Shown here one piece after another: positions 1 to 10,799 of a stretch of DNA of 64,000 nucleotides. A model generated the notes under the pieces. It did not search any database. It was not told the origin of the DNA and worked only from the letters and a program-made list of their open reading frames with translations. The position numbers and the translations under genes were made by a program. Position 1 is the first letter of the stretch; each line of letters starts with the position of its first letter. Origin of the DNA: Cristatella mucedo (Eukaryota > Bryozoa > Phylactolaemata > Cristatellidae); contig WPIO01000005.1 of NCBI GenBank assembly GCA_009760855.2, positions 4,696,001-4,760,000 on the forward strand, given 5' to 3'.

Positions 1-116
1 CGGCAAGCACGCTCTCCCTGAGGCGGCTACGCGGTACTTTGCTCATTGAAGTTCTTGCATTAACGGAGGCGGCTGATTTTAACGCATACACCCGACCCCG
101 TTGTATGGTTCGACAG

Positions 117-532
117 AGCTGGACCTTCGGATCGGGAGCACTGCCAAGTAGCACGCACTTGGCATTCACAGCGTGGCCCGTCTTCAATGTGTCCGTATCA
201 AGAGTTTCCGTTATTTTGTCGGGATCATTTTATCGGTAAGTGCGTAGGCACCGCAGGTCCGTCGGCTCGCTGCCCTTGGAATTGTAAGTCGTCCCCTACG
301 TGACGGTTGCGCACGCCTCGTTTGTAGCCTCTACCTGATGAGCGACGCGAACGTGGACGAGTACGCCGCGATCGTCGGTAGCGATCCGGATGGGCGACTC
401 CGTCTGTATCCATTCGATGCGTCAGGAGCAGCGAACAATGCGTTCGTCAACCCGGCCACGCTATTCATGGTCAACGTGCTCGAGTCCCCCGGCAACTCCA
501 GCTGCCAACTCATGAGTAGCCGAAAAAAGTAG
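117..532 (+). CDS. Unit U0, terminal module B (exons B1 and B2)
   Basis: Two 3'-terminal exons of the unrecognised C-A-B family; the rest lies left of the window. B1 is 117-235, after a CAG acceptor and before the donor GTAAGT; B2 is 328-532, after TTTGTAG. B1 ends in phase 2 and B2 supplies one base, so the frame runs on as SGSFY-R-LYLMSDAN. B2 contains YAAIVGSD, RLRLYPFDASGAANNAF and FMVNVLES and stops at TAG. It is 205 nt against 211 in most copies because one six-base step is missing in the SDAN(xN)xD segment. Differences from other copies fall mostly at third codon positions, which supports coding. No known domain is recognised. The upstream sequence is of the U2/U5 type. Confidence 0.6.
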
Positions 533-800
533 TCCTTCACTGGCTTCATTTGTACGCTCAGCCGTCAGCGTTGGCTTTGCTCGAGCTCTCTAGGCTTGTT
601 TTTTGCCTGCTCTAGGTTTATTTTTCGCAGCGTGCGTTTAGAGCACGCCGCTAGCCCATTGGTCAGCGAACGCTTGCAGCCAGCCAGGCTACGCTCGCTG
701 TCCGTCCTCGGGCTCAGTCTCGAGCCACCGTCGCGCGCGATTCAGTTCCACAAACGATCGCTAATGCTGCGCTAGCTTTTCGCAAGCGCGTGTATTGCAA

Positions 801-806
801 AATAAA
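801..806 (+). terminator. Polyadenylation signal of unit U0
   Basis: AATAAA lies about 270 bases after the B2 stop. U2, U5 and U6 carry AATAAA at the matching place, 350-400 bases after their stops and just after a CGTGT-TTTGCAA-like stretch, so the position is conserved in the family. It marks the likely end of the transcript. Confidence 0.5.
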
Positions 807-1074
807 TATGTCGATAGGTCAATTTTAACTAAAAATGTCAACCCACTCGGAAAGATATTAAATCGCATCAAGCGAAGGTAGACTATTTGTGGCTTATTTT
901 TGACCCTTTTTTCTATTCTATGGCTCTTAAAGGTCTACTATAGGGCGAATCACTGGATTCTAGCGTCTGATTTGATAGGTGGCACGTATTCACTTTTTTA
1001 TCTTTTTAAGACACTAAATTTTGATGCATGATTATTTCTTAATCGTACGAGTAGGATGATGCATATACGGGTCG

Positions 1075-1965
1075 TTGCAGGAGTGCTCAGGCAGGTGGAT
1101 TCAGCTCTGCGACCTGAGTGGAGGGTGCGCTCGAAATTTATTCCTAAGGCTCAGTGGCCTTGCGCCTAAGCATCGTATCGGCCCGTCTGGTATAATTCGC
1201 TGTGAAAGTTATCGTCGGGCTCGTTTTTATTTTATGCCAGTTTACCTTTCATTACTGCGTGTACGGCCGGCGCTTTTCTGACGGACCGATGTTCGCAGCC
1301 TCTGCGATCTCAAGCGAATTCTGGTTGGTCATTTTCACACTGCGCTTTTCTAGCTAATACTACTCATAACCGCACCGACCGTGTGAACGTTGAGCGACGC
1401 GTGAGATGACTTCACTCGAGTGGTTCTAAACTTCACCACAGCGTAGGGAAACGACACGATGCATTCGCTTGATTACTAGCATTTTACGTTAATTTTTGGT
1501 AGAAGGTCCACTTAGCCACTCGCTCTGAGCACTCGAAGACGTCGAAGCAAGCGATAGATCGACGACGACGTCGCAAGGAGCTGCTGCCGAAATGCGTCTT
1601 GCGATTACAGCGGAACCCGGAAACCAAGAGCTTCCGGCACCTTGAAGGAACGGGGCCAGATCGGCCGCCGTTGACACACTGGCTCGGACCGGCTGGTGAG
1701 CGCGACTAGTGACTCCAACCAGGATTTGCACTCGATGGGTGCGCCAACCTGCGACCGAGTCATCCTAGCTACTGGCGCTGGTGGGAAGTGCAGCTAGGCG
1801 CCGGCGATCCTGCAGATCTGCAATCCTGTAGCGACTTCGAGCCACCAGGCGAGAGTCACGTGAGGCCTTGCATAATAAATGGCCGAGGCTGTGCTGCTAT
1901 CGCCTCCGGCATCACCGGCTTTGTAAGCAGGTTTTGCACACTCCTAAAGCACAGAACTCACTCTC
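1075..1965. repeat. Dispersed repeat K, copy 1 (downstream of a B module)
   Basis: This block recurs at 21190-21970, also downstream of a B module, and its last part recurs at about 60000-60335. Shared landmarks are GACCTGAGTGGAGGGTGC at the left, AAATGCGTCTTGCGATTACAG in the middle (split here as two shorter matches) and CCTGCGACCGAGTC at the right. Small reading frames exist on both strands but are not open in the same frame in both copies, so I do not call a gene. It was probably copied with the gene units. Confidence 0.6.
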
Positions 1966-2144
1966 GACTGACGTCACAATACCCTATGACTTAGGGGGCA
2001 TTTCAAAATGAAGCTGAAAATGCATTCATTCATGTCAGTATTTACTGCGTCCTTTCCAAGGGTTCAGTGTGTGCTAATACGGGGGTTATCTCTAACAATT
2101 TTACGCTTCTTGACATCGAACATGATACCACCAGCTTTGAATCG

Positions 2145-3180
2145 CTTTTTGCAGAGTCTGCTGTCACATGCAATCGAATGAGGAGCTTTTTGAACAGGAT
2201 TTATTTCGTTTCGCGATGGAATGCAGTGGATTTCGGTGGATTGCTGTGGATTGCAATGTTAGCCTGGTCCAACGCAATCTTATTTAAGTGGACTTCGTGA
2301 GAACGCCTGAGCACAATCGCGCAAATTTCCTGGACAAATTGTACGCGCCGCGTAGTTTTACATTTTACAATGTTTGGAGCTGTGGGCAGCTGATCTGTGG
2401 TTGACTTGACGGGAACCCAAATGGATTGTGGTGGATTGAGGTACAGGCTTCCGGCGTTAAAACTATTTTTGCGTAGGTGCACTTGTGCACAGCCACATTA
2501 AACTTGGTGAACTTATGATTACGAATGCGTACTGAAATATCGAAATTTTAGCTCGGCAAGGCTTACGACGGGTGGTTGTGAGCCTAATTAGAGTGGATTG
2601 CGGTAATACGTCAAAACCGCCTGGATGGGACTTGCCGGAGCAATTGCTTAACCGAAAGCACCTGGTGGCGCACAAGAGCTACCCTGGGCCATCGATTTAG
2701 AAACACTGAAACAGATGCCGACAAGGGCTCCAATTAATGCGAACCGCAGGAAAGCCCTACGGGGTACAGCCTGCTTTAGCCCCAGATGAGGCGGCGATGC
2801 GGTTGCTTCGTTAAGCGTTTGTTTCGCCGAGGTATTGCTAGCTGAGGGAAATGGCCAGCAGACGTGAAAAAATCGGAGCGTTCACTGCGGCTTCGTTTCT
2901 CGAGGGTCTGCTGACCCCGCCGCTGCACTCAAGTTTCGGGTCCTGCTCGTGGGCTTGGACCGTATTACAGGAATCATGCAATTCGGCGTCTCAGAACCTG
3001 CTCGTTGGTGATGGGGCGGGGCGAGTGCCATTTTCGAAAAAAAAGCTACATCAACGGTGCATGCCCGCAACGCTACGAGTTGGCTCTGTGCCAGATCTCA
3101 CTGCCCAACGATGGCCGTCAATGGTGTGCCCAAGATTTTGCAAAGGCCAAAGCTTTCCCTTTGAGTAGCAGTGCGAACAG
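2145..3180. repeat. Dispersed repeat G, copy 1
   Basis: About 1 kb that recurs at 25070-26110 in the same orientation. Shared segments include GTGGATTTCGGTGGATTGC, GGAGCTGTGGGCAGCTGATC, AAAACCGCCTGGATGGGAC, GATGAGGCGGCGATGCGGTT and CAACGATGGC near the right end. Reading frames are broken differently in the two copies, so no protein is proposed. The left part contains the TGGATTGC word that also builds the decayed tandem array at 23440-25200, so G may be derived from the edge of such an array. Confidence 0.65.
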
Positions 3181-3392
3181 GTGTCGCGAAAGTGTCATGA
3201 GGCAGACAATGCATGCACCGCGTTGCAAGGAGGGCGGTACCAAGTGTCAAATTAGGTGAAAGCAAAGGTGAACCTAATAAAAGAATTTGAGAGTGACGTG
3301 ACTCCGGCGCCTCGGAGCCACGTATTTAAGGAGAAGCGGCGGCTGGCGCTGGATCGGGTCGGCTGAGCGTTCACGCAAACGCTAGTGAAGAA

Positions 3393-3819
3393 CTACTTTC
3401 TTCGGCTCCTCATGACTTGGCAGCTGGAATCTCCAAGGGATTCGAGCACTTTAACCATGAATAGCTTGGCTGGGTTGACGAACGCATTGTTCGCTGCTCC
3501 AGACGCATTGAACGGATACAGACGTAGTCGCCGATTCAGATCGCTGCCGACGATCGCGACGTACTCGTTCGCGTTCACGTTTGCATCACTCATCTGGTAG
3601 AGGCTACAAGCGGAGCACGGCATGCGTGTCTGTCACGTGTCGGACAGCCTGCAGGTCAAAGGACAGTGAGCTGGCGGGGATGCAACGCCTAAGCTCTCAC
3701 CGATAAGATGATCCCGACAAAATAACGGAAGCTCTCGATACGGACACATTGAACACGGGCCGCGCGGCAAAAGCCAGGTGCGTGCTGCTCGGCAGTGCTC
3801 CTGATCCGAAGGTGCAGCT
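3393..3819 (-). CDS. Unit U1, terminal module B (exons B1 and B2)
   Basis: Minus-strand copy of the two terminal exons. B1 runs 3819 to 3701 (119 nt, acceptor ATCAG, donor GTGAGA); B2 runs 3603 to 3393 (211 nt, acceptor CTTGTAG, stop TAG). B2 stays open from LYQMSDAN through YVAIVGSD and NNAFVNPAKLFMVKVLES to the stop. Compared with other copies it has several amino-acid changes, including DLNRRL for DLDGRL. It belongs with the damaged A module at 4842-5231, so B may survive only as part of a decayed gene. Confidence 0.55.
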
Positions 3820-3991
3820 CTGATGAATCATACAAGAAAGTCGGGTGCCCGCATCAGAGGCAGTCGCCTTCGTTAACGCAAGAACCCTAATGAGCGAAGG
3901 ACTGTGAAGCTGCCTCGGTAGGAGAGGTGGTTACCGGGTCTCGCGGTGACCTTGCACTCATGGAGCACCGGAACCATGTTTCGTGAACTAT

Positions 3992-4080
3992 ATAATAATA
4001 ATAATAATAATAATATTGCACTTGATAAAGCGCCCTCAGAGAACTTAATCTCTTTCTAGGCGCTTTACATTTGCTGCATA
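3992..4080 (-). mobile_element. LINE 3'-tail insertion in the U1 A-B intron
   Basis: An insertion of about 90 bases: a TAA-repeat tail, then on the minus strand the hairpin TAAAGCGCC ... GGCGCTTTA typical of LINE tails in this window. The paralogous intron of U4 near 29815 reads AACTATGTAGAGTAATAG without it, so U4 gives the empty site. Only the extreme 3' end of the element is present, as expected for a severely 5'-truncated retrotransposition product. Confidence 0.7.
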
Positions 4081-4841
4081 GAGTAATAGAGCGACCATCC
4101 TCATGCATGTTTTCAAGACTCGCTAGCTTTCCTTCTCTAGAGCCAAATTTTTGGCAATGCAGACCGGGACCGGCATGCTACGACCTAGATGAGGCTATGT
4201 TTGAGAGTGGTTTAAGACATTGTAAGGCGTTATGTTACGTTCTATGGAATAGTGCAGATATTATTAGTAAGAAACTTTCTATGGCAGCCAAGGACAACTA
4301 AATCTGTCAGTGTAACTTGCATACATATCTTACGGGACGCTCAAGGAAACCCGGAGCAAGGATTATCATGTCTGGTGAAAAGTCATCGCACAGTTTTTAA
4401 GCCAGCTAAACGTGCAGGATTTTCATTTATGGAGAAAGGTCGACACTATAAGAAATGTGTCGTCGGTCAATCGCAAGGTTATTTCGACGCGAACTCGGAC
4501 GGTGTTCCTCGAGGAGAATTACCACATATTTTCGCTAAAAACGACGTCCTGTGGGTGCAAAAATTGCGGGTGGCCTAGGTCACCACTCTGCTGAAGTAAG
4601 CAATAAGTTAATGCTCCTCGATGTACGACTTCAGTATTTAGCAAGAGAACTATTTTGTTGGCATTCACATTATTTTGTTCGTTTTGTTAGTGGTTATCTA
4701 GCAAGAAATCGAGACTTTTTTGAGTGCTAAATTTGGGCGCTCAGGCAGAATATTAGCACTTTATTTGCTAAACACGTCGATTGCAACCATCTATCGAACA
4801 GAGGCGAATATTATCTAATGACGCAATAAGCATACAGCTCT

Positions 4842-5231
4842 CTATTCCCGCACGAGTACCTTTGCGACGGCGTTCTGTGATGAATCGAAACCCAGTAACA
4901 GGTGTTCTCTGTAATCTGCCCTGCTGGAAATCTTCGCCGTCAATGCAACGGGACCGTAGCCACTTCGGTCGTCAGGATAGTTGACTACGAGACGAGCTGC
5001 AAGTGCGGCGACGAAGCGCTGACACTCTGTGAGGCGGCGCTTCGTCGCGACCTGACTGCACCACAGACGGACTGAATAGGGAAAAAGCGCTGCGATTGCA
5101 ACTGGTGGGGCACTCACTTCCGCTGCTCGTCGGCGCATAGGTGGCGCTGACGCTGCTCCTGCTGTCGTACGGGAGACTGAAGCTGACGTACCTTCCGCGA
5201 TCAACAATGCGGCATTACCGACGTTCAGCAT
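4842..5231 (-). pseudogene. Unit U1, module A with an internal deletion
   Basis: The minus-strand ATG exon begins at 5231 with MLNVGNAALLIAEG and then joins sequence from inside exon A3 (frame-shifted reading TSASVSRTT), so the end of A1, all of A2, the introns and the start of A3 are gone. The A3 remnant ends at 5118 at GTGAGTGC. A4 runs 5026 to 4860 (167 nt) and encodes LAARLVVNYPDD, GYGPVALTAK and LLLGFDSSQNAVAK before the donor GTACTC. If that donor is not used, a TAG follows at 4842-4844. A CAG splice acceptor precedes the ATG by ten bases, as in all units. Confidence 0.6.
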
Positions 5232-5371
5232 TCTCCTTTATCTGAAACAGGAGCTGATGCAGTCTCCTATAGAATCTACTGATTCAGCTAGAAGCGGTCT
5301 TGAGAAGCGGCGCTGGCGGTGTCTTGTTTTGAACCGCTCTGGAACAGAGCGGCTTCTTTGTTCCGACAGCA

Positions 5372-5660
5372 TTACAGGGGCCACCTTCCTAGTCGGTGAA
5401 GGGCAGCTCGCTGAGAGACGAGAAGTGACGAGACACGGTCGCCACGCCCAGCCATGGCGGCGGTGCTCCGGCTGCAGCTCCTAGCCGGCCGTTCAACGGA
5501 AGCTCTGCGTCTGTATCGATCGCGCAACGATATCAGCAAGTGGCCCCCTCTACGACCAGTAAGAATTAGCCCGCTCGGTTTGATATTTCTACCACGGGCA
5601 GTAAGATTACCGGTGGCTGCCAAGTTCTTGGCCAAAGGTATCTATGACCTGCTCGGTCGA
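5372..5660 (-). promoter_or_regulatory. 5' leader of module A in U1 with a short upstream reading frame
   Basis: This stretch upstream of exon A1 is conserved in U1, U4 and U6. It contains, from 5455 down to 5372, an ATG in the strong context GCCGCCATGG followed by 27 codons (MAGRGDRVSS ... GRWPL) and a stop. The same frame stands at 53908-53991 in U6, while in U4 it stays open into exon A1. It may be an upstream reading frame in the leader or a real short first exon; the sequence does not decide. Confidence 0.4.
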
Positions 5661-6137
5661 ATGTCTGTGTTATCTGAATTTTAATTCCACGAGTAGTATG
5701 ATAGGTTTAAATGGAAAGGCTAAAAAATAGGATAGAAAACGAGGCTGACAATATCGCGAGCCGGGTATCGATGTTTGAGTTGTCGCCAAAGGAAGTACTG
5801 ATTATGTTAGGCTGCTAGTGTTTAGCTAGGCAGGTTACAGCGAGTTTTATTCTGCCAGAGTAGGACTAAGCCACCTCTTTAAGTACAAAAAACCCAATTT
5901 ATTACAGCACCGAAACCGCAAATCTTCGCCGCGATCAAATTCAACCTGGAAGCATGATTATATTTCTGGCTGACCATGAGCGTCAGCTGATTGCAGCAAA
6001 TAAATGCAATGTCGTATGTTTAAAGTTTTTAGCCGAATTTTAGCTACAGCAGTACCGGAATATGGTCGCGAGGGAAGAGCCAAGTCAGCCTGAGATCTAT
6101 AGATCTACTGAATGGGTTCAGAGGAGCGATATAGAGT

Positions 6138-6140
<3 letters not shown>

Positions 6141-6176
<36 letters not shown>

Positions 6177-6177
6177 G
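6141..6177. repeat. GA microsatellite inside U1, between C and A
   Basis: An uninterrupted GA run of about 37 bases. The corresponding C-A interval in U6 holds a CT run of over 200 bases at 53070-53285, and U2 and U5 have short CT-rich tracts near 12275 and 46165. The microsatellite therefore sits at a homologous intron position and has changed length between copies. Confidence 0.8.
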
Positions 6178-6502
6178 GGAGAGAGCTACGATAGCAATCG
6201 CTCGCCTGCATTGATGATTCTATTTGATAATATCTTGGAGGCTACTATTTAATTGAACGATCTCATCTGAAGAAAGACGGTCGCGTGGAAGGACTGTGGC
6301 AAGATGATTGAATGATGCAAAGCGTCAAACGCCGCTGTTAGACAGTCGCTGCTGCTTTTGTAGCTGACTACTGCGATTTTCCAGTAAACAGTCACTCACC
6401 ACGAGGCGCCTCTCGAGGAGACGATCTGCTCGCTCACTTGAGTGGCAAGCACGCGCATGCGTCGCGAACTCGCCGTGCATCTTCTCGATCAACGACACTC
6501 AC

Positions 6503-7217
6503 ATTCGCTCTCCGACGCAGGCGACGAGGCAACGGAGCACTCGGTGGGCTCTAAAGCAACAGTTGTTCGCTCGCTCACGAAGACCGTCTGCCGTCCAATA
6601 CCGCCCATCGCTATATGGCATAGCATGACAGAGGCCATGAAAGCAGGAAAGCCCTCCTCGCCGAGCTGGAAAATACCAGGGCGTTCCCCGGTGGACAGTG
6701 GACAATTGACCGACAGTTTCGACTGCACAGACGAAGCAGCCTGCTAGGTGCACCCGCGCTTCGGTGTGCCCAAACAGGTGACGCGCCACCACCATCGCTG
6801 CTAAAACGCCAAAATGCCGATTGGGGATTTCCCGGTTGGTATCCATACCCTGGAGCGACTGTCGCTGGTCCCTCCGGCGCGAGCAATTATGGTAGCTGGA
6901 CGTCGGTTCCAGTAAACACCCTGCGAAGCTGCTGCCGATGGGCCGAGTACCCTGGCGCATGCATAACTTTCTCGCCTGCTACCCATTTCAAATGACGATA
7001 GTTCAAGCCCACGACAGAATGCCCAGGCGACCGACCCGCATGGTGAGCACGAGCGTTTGTAGTTGCTCCCAGACGACTCACGGGTACCGCGAAGAAACGA
7101 CAAAAAAGCTCGCCCGCACGAGATCTTGCTTTGCTTGCGGAGCGGCCAGGTTCCACTCCGCCGCCATTCGCAGGCGGTTCCTATCGTAGTGCTACTCCCA
7201 GCTACTAATGCGAACAA
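6503..7217 (-). CDS. Unit U1, module C (anchor exon and upstream exons)
   Basis: The clearest exon is 6665 to 6503 (163 nt; acceptor TATTTTCCAG, donor AAT|GTGAGT, exit phase 1). It reads LGEEGFPAFMASVMLCHIAM, then GRQTVFVSERTT and CSVASSPASESE. The hydrophobic stretch is weaker than in U5. Upstream, 6886 to about 6670 carries a segment whose U1/U6 differences are strongly biased to third positions in the frame reading NPQSAFWRFSSDGG and SPVWAHR, so that frame is probably coding. Further upstream limits are uncertain. The anchor exon joins A2 in frame in units that keep A2; in U1 A2 is deleted. Confidence 0.45.
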
Positions 7218-7800
7218 TAGAGGCAGGAATCATTTCAATAACAAAATGAGCCAGGCTTGCGTTTACACGGCCAATGCTGACGCTGAGTGCCGCTTGAGCG
7301 CAGCGTGAAACGGTAGCACTGTGCGTGTAAACCAACCGTATTACAAAGGTGCTAAAGATTCTTAGAAAACGTCAGGCGTTGCCTTCGTCAGCTCGTTTCG
7401 CATGCTTCGTGCAAGAGTGGGGACACTGTCGCTCTCGTCGCCAAAATCTTGGCCTGTACCGTTAAGCAGCGTTGACTGCCGCAGGTCAATGGAAAAGGTG
7501 CTAGTACATCGGAGAACCATCTTCCAAGCCAATCAGTTCAGTTAAACACATCCCTACTGGCGAACACTGGCTGAGTGCCGTGGCAACCCCGGACCGCGTC
7601 GCACAACGGCCACACTTATTTTCGGTTAAAACCCCAGATTAATAAATCAGTCGCCAAAAACCGGTGGCCGACTTGGTATGTTCGTATTGTGGTGCCACTC
7701 GCAGCTCGTAATACTAAAGATAGAGGCGACATTTAGTTCAATAATAAAATGAGCCAGGCATGAGTTTACGCGGCCTATGCTGACTTCCGCGTCAGGTGAA
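7190..7800. repeat. Pair of direct repeats upstream of U1
   Basis: About 110 bases at 7190-7310 (with ACAAAATGAGCCAGGC and ACACGGCCAATGCTGAC) recur at 7690-7795 as ATAAAATGAGCCAGGC and GCGGCCTATGCTGAC. The repeats are separated by about 390 bases with no recognisable gene. They lie where the 5' flank of the minus-strand unit U1 should be. Confidence 0.6.
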
Positions 7801-8199
7801 GTCTGCTGGCTACCGAATGCATACCGAAGAACGCTTAGGGCTGTGAGTGGGCTGTGCGCAACTCTCCTGCATAACGCCCACGCAGTCCTTGTGGCATTAC
7901 AGACGGGGATACATCAAGTTATATTCCGTTGACCGTTAGGAGGCGTCGTGGCTAACCGCCGCCCGGAACGCTCGCCGCCGCTGAACCGCCTTGGACAGAG
8001 CGCTGCCGAGGGCGGCGCTTCAGGGGACGGCCGTTTCTAATTAAGCGCAATATTTGCTCTCGCAGCGTCTCGACCGGTACTTTGCTCTTTAGACGGCGCT
8101 GGCTATCGATCGCCGAGTTCTTCAACCGCGTCTTTCATCTAGTCTAGGCATCACTGGCACGGCTGGCACCGCGCGTGGTACCGTGAAAGACGTGATGGG
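7801..8199. other. Unassigned spacer
   Basis: I see no exon with conserved partners, no retrotransposon motif and no array here. The stretch is GC-rich and contains short frames only. Confidence 0.4.
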
Positions 8200-8410
8200 T
8201 GTCTTCGGGTGGTGGAGCCGTAGAAATGGTGGTGGAGCCGTAGCTAGCCGCTATGCCACAAAAGCTTGAGCGGACGCGCGCTACTTCTCGTTCAGCGAAG
8301 TGCATGCGTGTCAACTGGGCGTGGGTAGGTCGCTAGGGCTTTCTGCCGAAGCCTTCAGATATCCGCCGTCATAAATGGATAGCGGGTATGAAAATGTCTC
8401 TATGCCGGTC
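8200..8410 (+). pseudogene. Isolated fragment of module C
   Basis: It matches 11060-11290 of unit U2, including GTAGCTAGCCGCTATGCCAC, TTTCTGCCGAAGCCTTCAGATA and GCCGGTCGCCACCCTTAG, and then breaks off abruptly into repeat D. No other part of a unit follows, so this is an orphan piece left by recombination. Confidence 0.65.
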
Positions 8411-9975
8411 GCCACCCTTAGAGACTTCTCCTATTCCCCTGTATTCCTAAGTTCCCCGGCGTTCCTATATTCCCTGGAATTCCCAGGAAAGAGCTCACCA
8501 AAATCCATGCACCCGCGTTGGTCCGTCTGGACCAGCTGTTCGCTTCTTCCAAGTCCGCGCGACTCAACGCGACGTCTCGGCGCTTCTTAGTCCGCCGGAG
8601 CCTCGTTGCTAGGCCGCCGAGCGTGTGCTCCTCTGCGTCAGCTCTAAGCTACGCCGGACGTCCCTGCCACCGAGGTCGCCACCGACTTGAAATCCTGGGT
8701 ACAGGAGAAGTGGCTGGGCGGTAGAAAAGCAAGCAAAAGTGGCTGGTCGATAGAAAAGTGGCTGGGCGATACAAAAGTCCGGCTATTCTATTATCTGGCT
8801 CGCTATTCAATATCTGTAGAGGGATCTGGCGCTAGACGCCGCCGCACACACCTGCTGCTGCCTACGGCATCTTACGTCTTACTGCTTGAGGAGGTCCAGC
8901 TCGCTCTCGCTGAATGCTCTGCCACTGCTGCGTCCGGCTGAGCTCATGGACTATTCGCCGGAGAAACGCTCCTGCTCCGAGCGCGCTTGAGCCCGGCCGC
9001 GGTGCGACCCCGCCAGCCCTGCACGGCTCGATCGGGCTGACGATGGAGGTTCGCCTTAGTGCTCCACGAACACATTGCGAAATGATCGCCTGGAGATTGT
9101 CAGTCTTGCCACGGCAGCTGGCTGAGCCACACCGTTGGTCGTCATCCCGAATTATTCCGTTAAATATACCCGTTAAATGAATAATCGCTCAAATCTTGCC
9201 CAGCGTAGACCTATTGGTCGACGATCTTTTTGAGACAAGCGCCTGCACGCCTCTTGAGCCTGACAGGCAGACTGCCTTGGATCGGCACACGCCATTTTCC
9301 TCAGCGTCAGGCTTTAGGGAACATCATGACCATGGATGACCACAAGGGTTTCGCGCGGGTCAAACTAGGTTGCAGCGACTTACCGAATAGGGGCAATTAA
9401 CAAATTCTTCCGAGCGCTGGATAAGAGGCACTTCATCACGGGGTTATGAAATGGCACCGGATACTAGGGGGCATCTGCTTGTTCTTTCCCGGGAACCAAA
9501 TAAGTTAGAAGGAACGCCACTGCTCGTTCGGCACGCTACTAGAGAAATATACTGGGGAGAAAACAGGCGCATCTACCGCTGGAATCCGCTGAAGTTCCTT
9601 CTTAACTCGATAGGAATGTAATTTCTGGATGACTCCACTTAACAGGAAGATTAAGGATCATTCGCAAATTATCCCGAGGCATTTGAGAGCAGAGTGGTAA
9701 ATTGTCGTGTGGTTCTTGAAATGTAAAAGAGGCCAAGTGTGCACGGAATAGTGGACACTTCTTGTTCTTGCCTTTAATTGCATTTTAGATAGGTCGAGTG
9801 CAGTAGCAGCCACTGCGAGGTTTCACTTCGTGCGTCATGCTTGTACGGTAATATAGATACAGACCTGTGGCGGCAAATCTACTCTCGGCGACGGCACAGC
9901 AGGTATTCCATTAAATGCAGGGCACTATCAGCGCCTATTCGCGGTTCATCAAACCTGTAAATCCACGAAGTACTA
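8411..9975. repeat. DE repeat block, copy 1
   Basis: A composite block also found at 38355-40890 and 40893-43490, with a partial D at 37285-37740. D starts with a proline-rich-looking run (CCTATTCCCC ... GGAATTCCCAGGAAAGAGC) and ends in a short imperfect tandem of a 19-20 base GTGGCTGGGCGATAGAAAA unit at 8708-8780. E follows, with GGTTTCGC, GGATACTAGGGGGCATCTGC and CTCGAGTGCAGTAGCAGCC as landmarks. D is open on both strands, but differences between copies spread evenly over codon positions. I read it as non-coding or long decayed. Confidence 0.65.
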
Positions 9976-10144
9976 TCTCTCTCTCTCTCTCTCTCTCTCT
10001 AGAGACAGAGAGAGACAGAGAGAGACAGAGAGAGAGAGAGACACAGAGAGACACAGAGAGAGAGAAAGAGAGAGTGAGAAAGAGAGAGAGAGATAGAGAG
10101 AGATAGACAGACAGACAGACAGACAGACACAGAGAGAGAGATGA

Positions 10145-10175
<31 letters not shown>

Positions 10176-10212
10176 GTGAGAAAGACCGAGACCAAGGCAC
10201 GTTGACACAAGC

Positions 10213-10253
<41 letters not shown>

Positions 10254-10262
10254 GGAAGAGAG
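9976..10262. repeat. CT/GA microsatellite upstream of U2
   Basis: A short CT run turns at about 10000 into a long purine GA-type array with embedded GACA steps (10108-10130). It stands between block DE and the first conserved sequence of module C, the same place as the arrays at 33669-33925 (U4, reversed) and 43999-44172 (U5). The Ser-Leu and Arg-Glu reading frames it creates are artefacts of the repeat. Confidence 0.85.
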
Positions 10263-10783
10263 ATATGCCACTCACAGAGCCGCAGCTCTCAGCCGGGGGC
10301 CAATTACCGACGCGCTCCGTAAGCATGACTCACGGCCCTACTGAACAATTAACGAACGCCGCCTACCTTTATCCGATGGAGGCACCGATGTCGGGATAGC
10401 ATCCGAGGTTACAAACCTCAGAAAGTCGACGATAGAGCCGCGACTTTCGCACGGGTCGCTGTGGAGGAGCTTCGCACAACGACCGAGGCAAAGAGCTCGA
10501 ACGGCACTAATCTCAGGAATAGCTGAGCTAATTTACCGTGACAACCTTCGCTGCTCAGTCAGCTCCGCCGACCGCAGTGCTTGGTCAAGCGTTGCCGATG
10601 GAGCGGTCGGAGGCGCAGAGCAGCTCCATCGGCTACTGTCCTCGCTCGGTGGCACACTCCGCCTGCTCTGAGTTTTAAGTCGCTTAGATGCAAGCGGTGC
10701 TCTAGCAACGCTCGCCCTGAGCGACGCGAAGATGGCCCGCTCGCTTTGTAGCAGTGGCATTCGTACCGTCTGCCCACGCGTCG
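10263..10783 (+). promoter_or_regulatory. Conserved 5' region and first donor of module C, U2
   Basis: Sequence from the microsatellite to the donor TCG|GTAAGTCGCGAT at 10783/10784 is shared with U5 (44180-44678), including GAACAATTAACGAACGCCGCC and ACCGAGGCAAAGAGCTC. Just before the donor stands ATGGCCCGCTCGCTTTG, giving either MARSLCSSGIRTVC or, one frame over, a hydrophobic FVAVAFVPSAHASV. U4 differs by one base in length here, so the frame is not settled. It is the best candidate for promoter plus first exon. Confidence 0.4.
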
Positions 10784-10799
10784 GTAAGTCGCGATAAAA

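Noticed and set aside
8411-8740. Collagen-like Gly-X-Y reading (GIPGNIGTPGNLGIQGN) on the minus strand of D
   Set aside because: The opposite strand is open as well (Pro-rich), one copy has a stop just upstream of the triplets, and differences between D copies spread evenly over the three codon positions.
9935-10326. Long Ser-Leu and Arg-Glu proteins over the microsatellites (also near 33700, 34200, 44050, 53150)
   Set aside because: A dinucleotide repeat has no stop codons in most frames; the frames carry no independent evidence.
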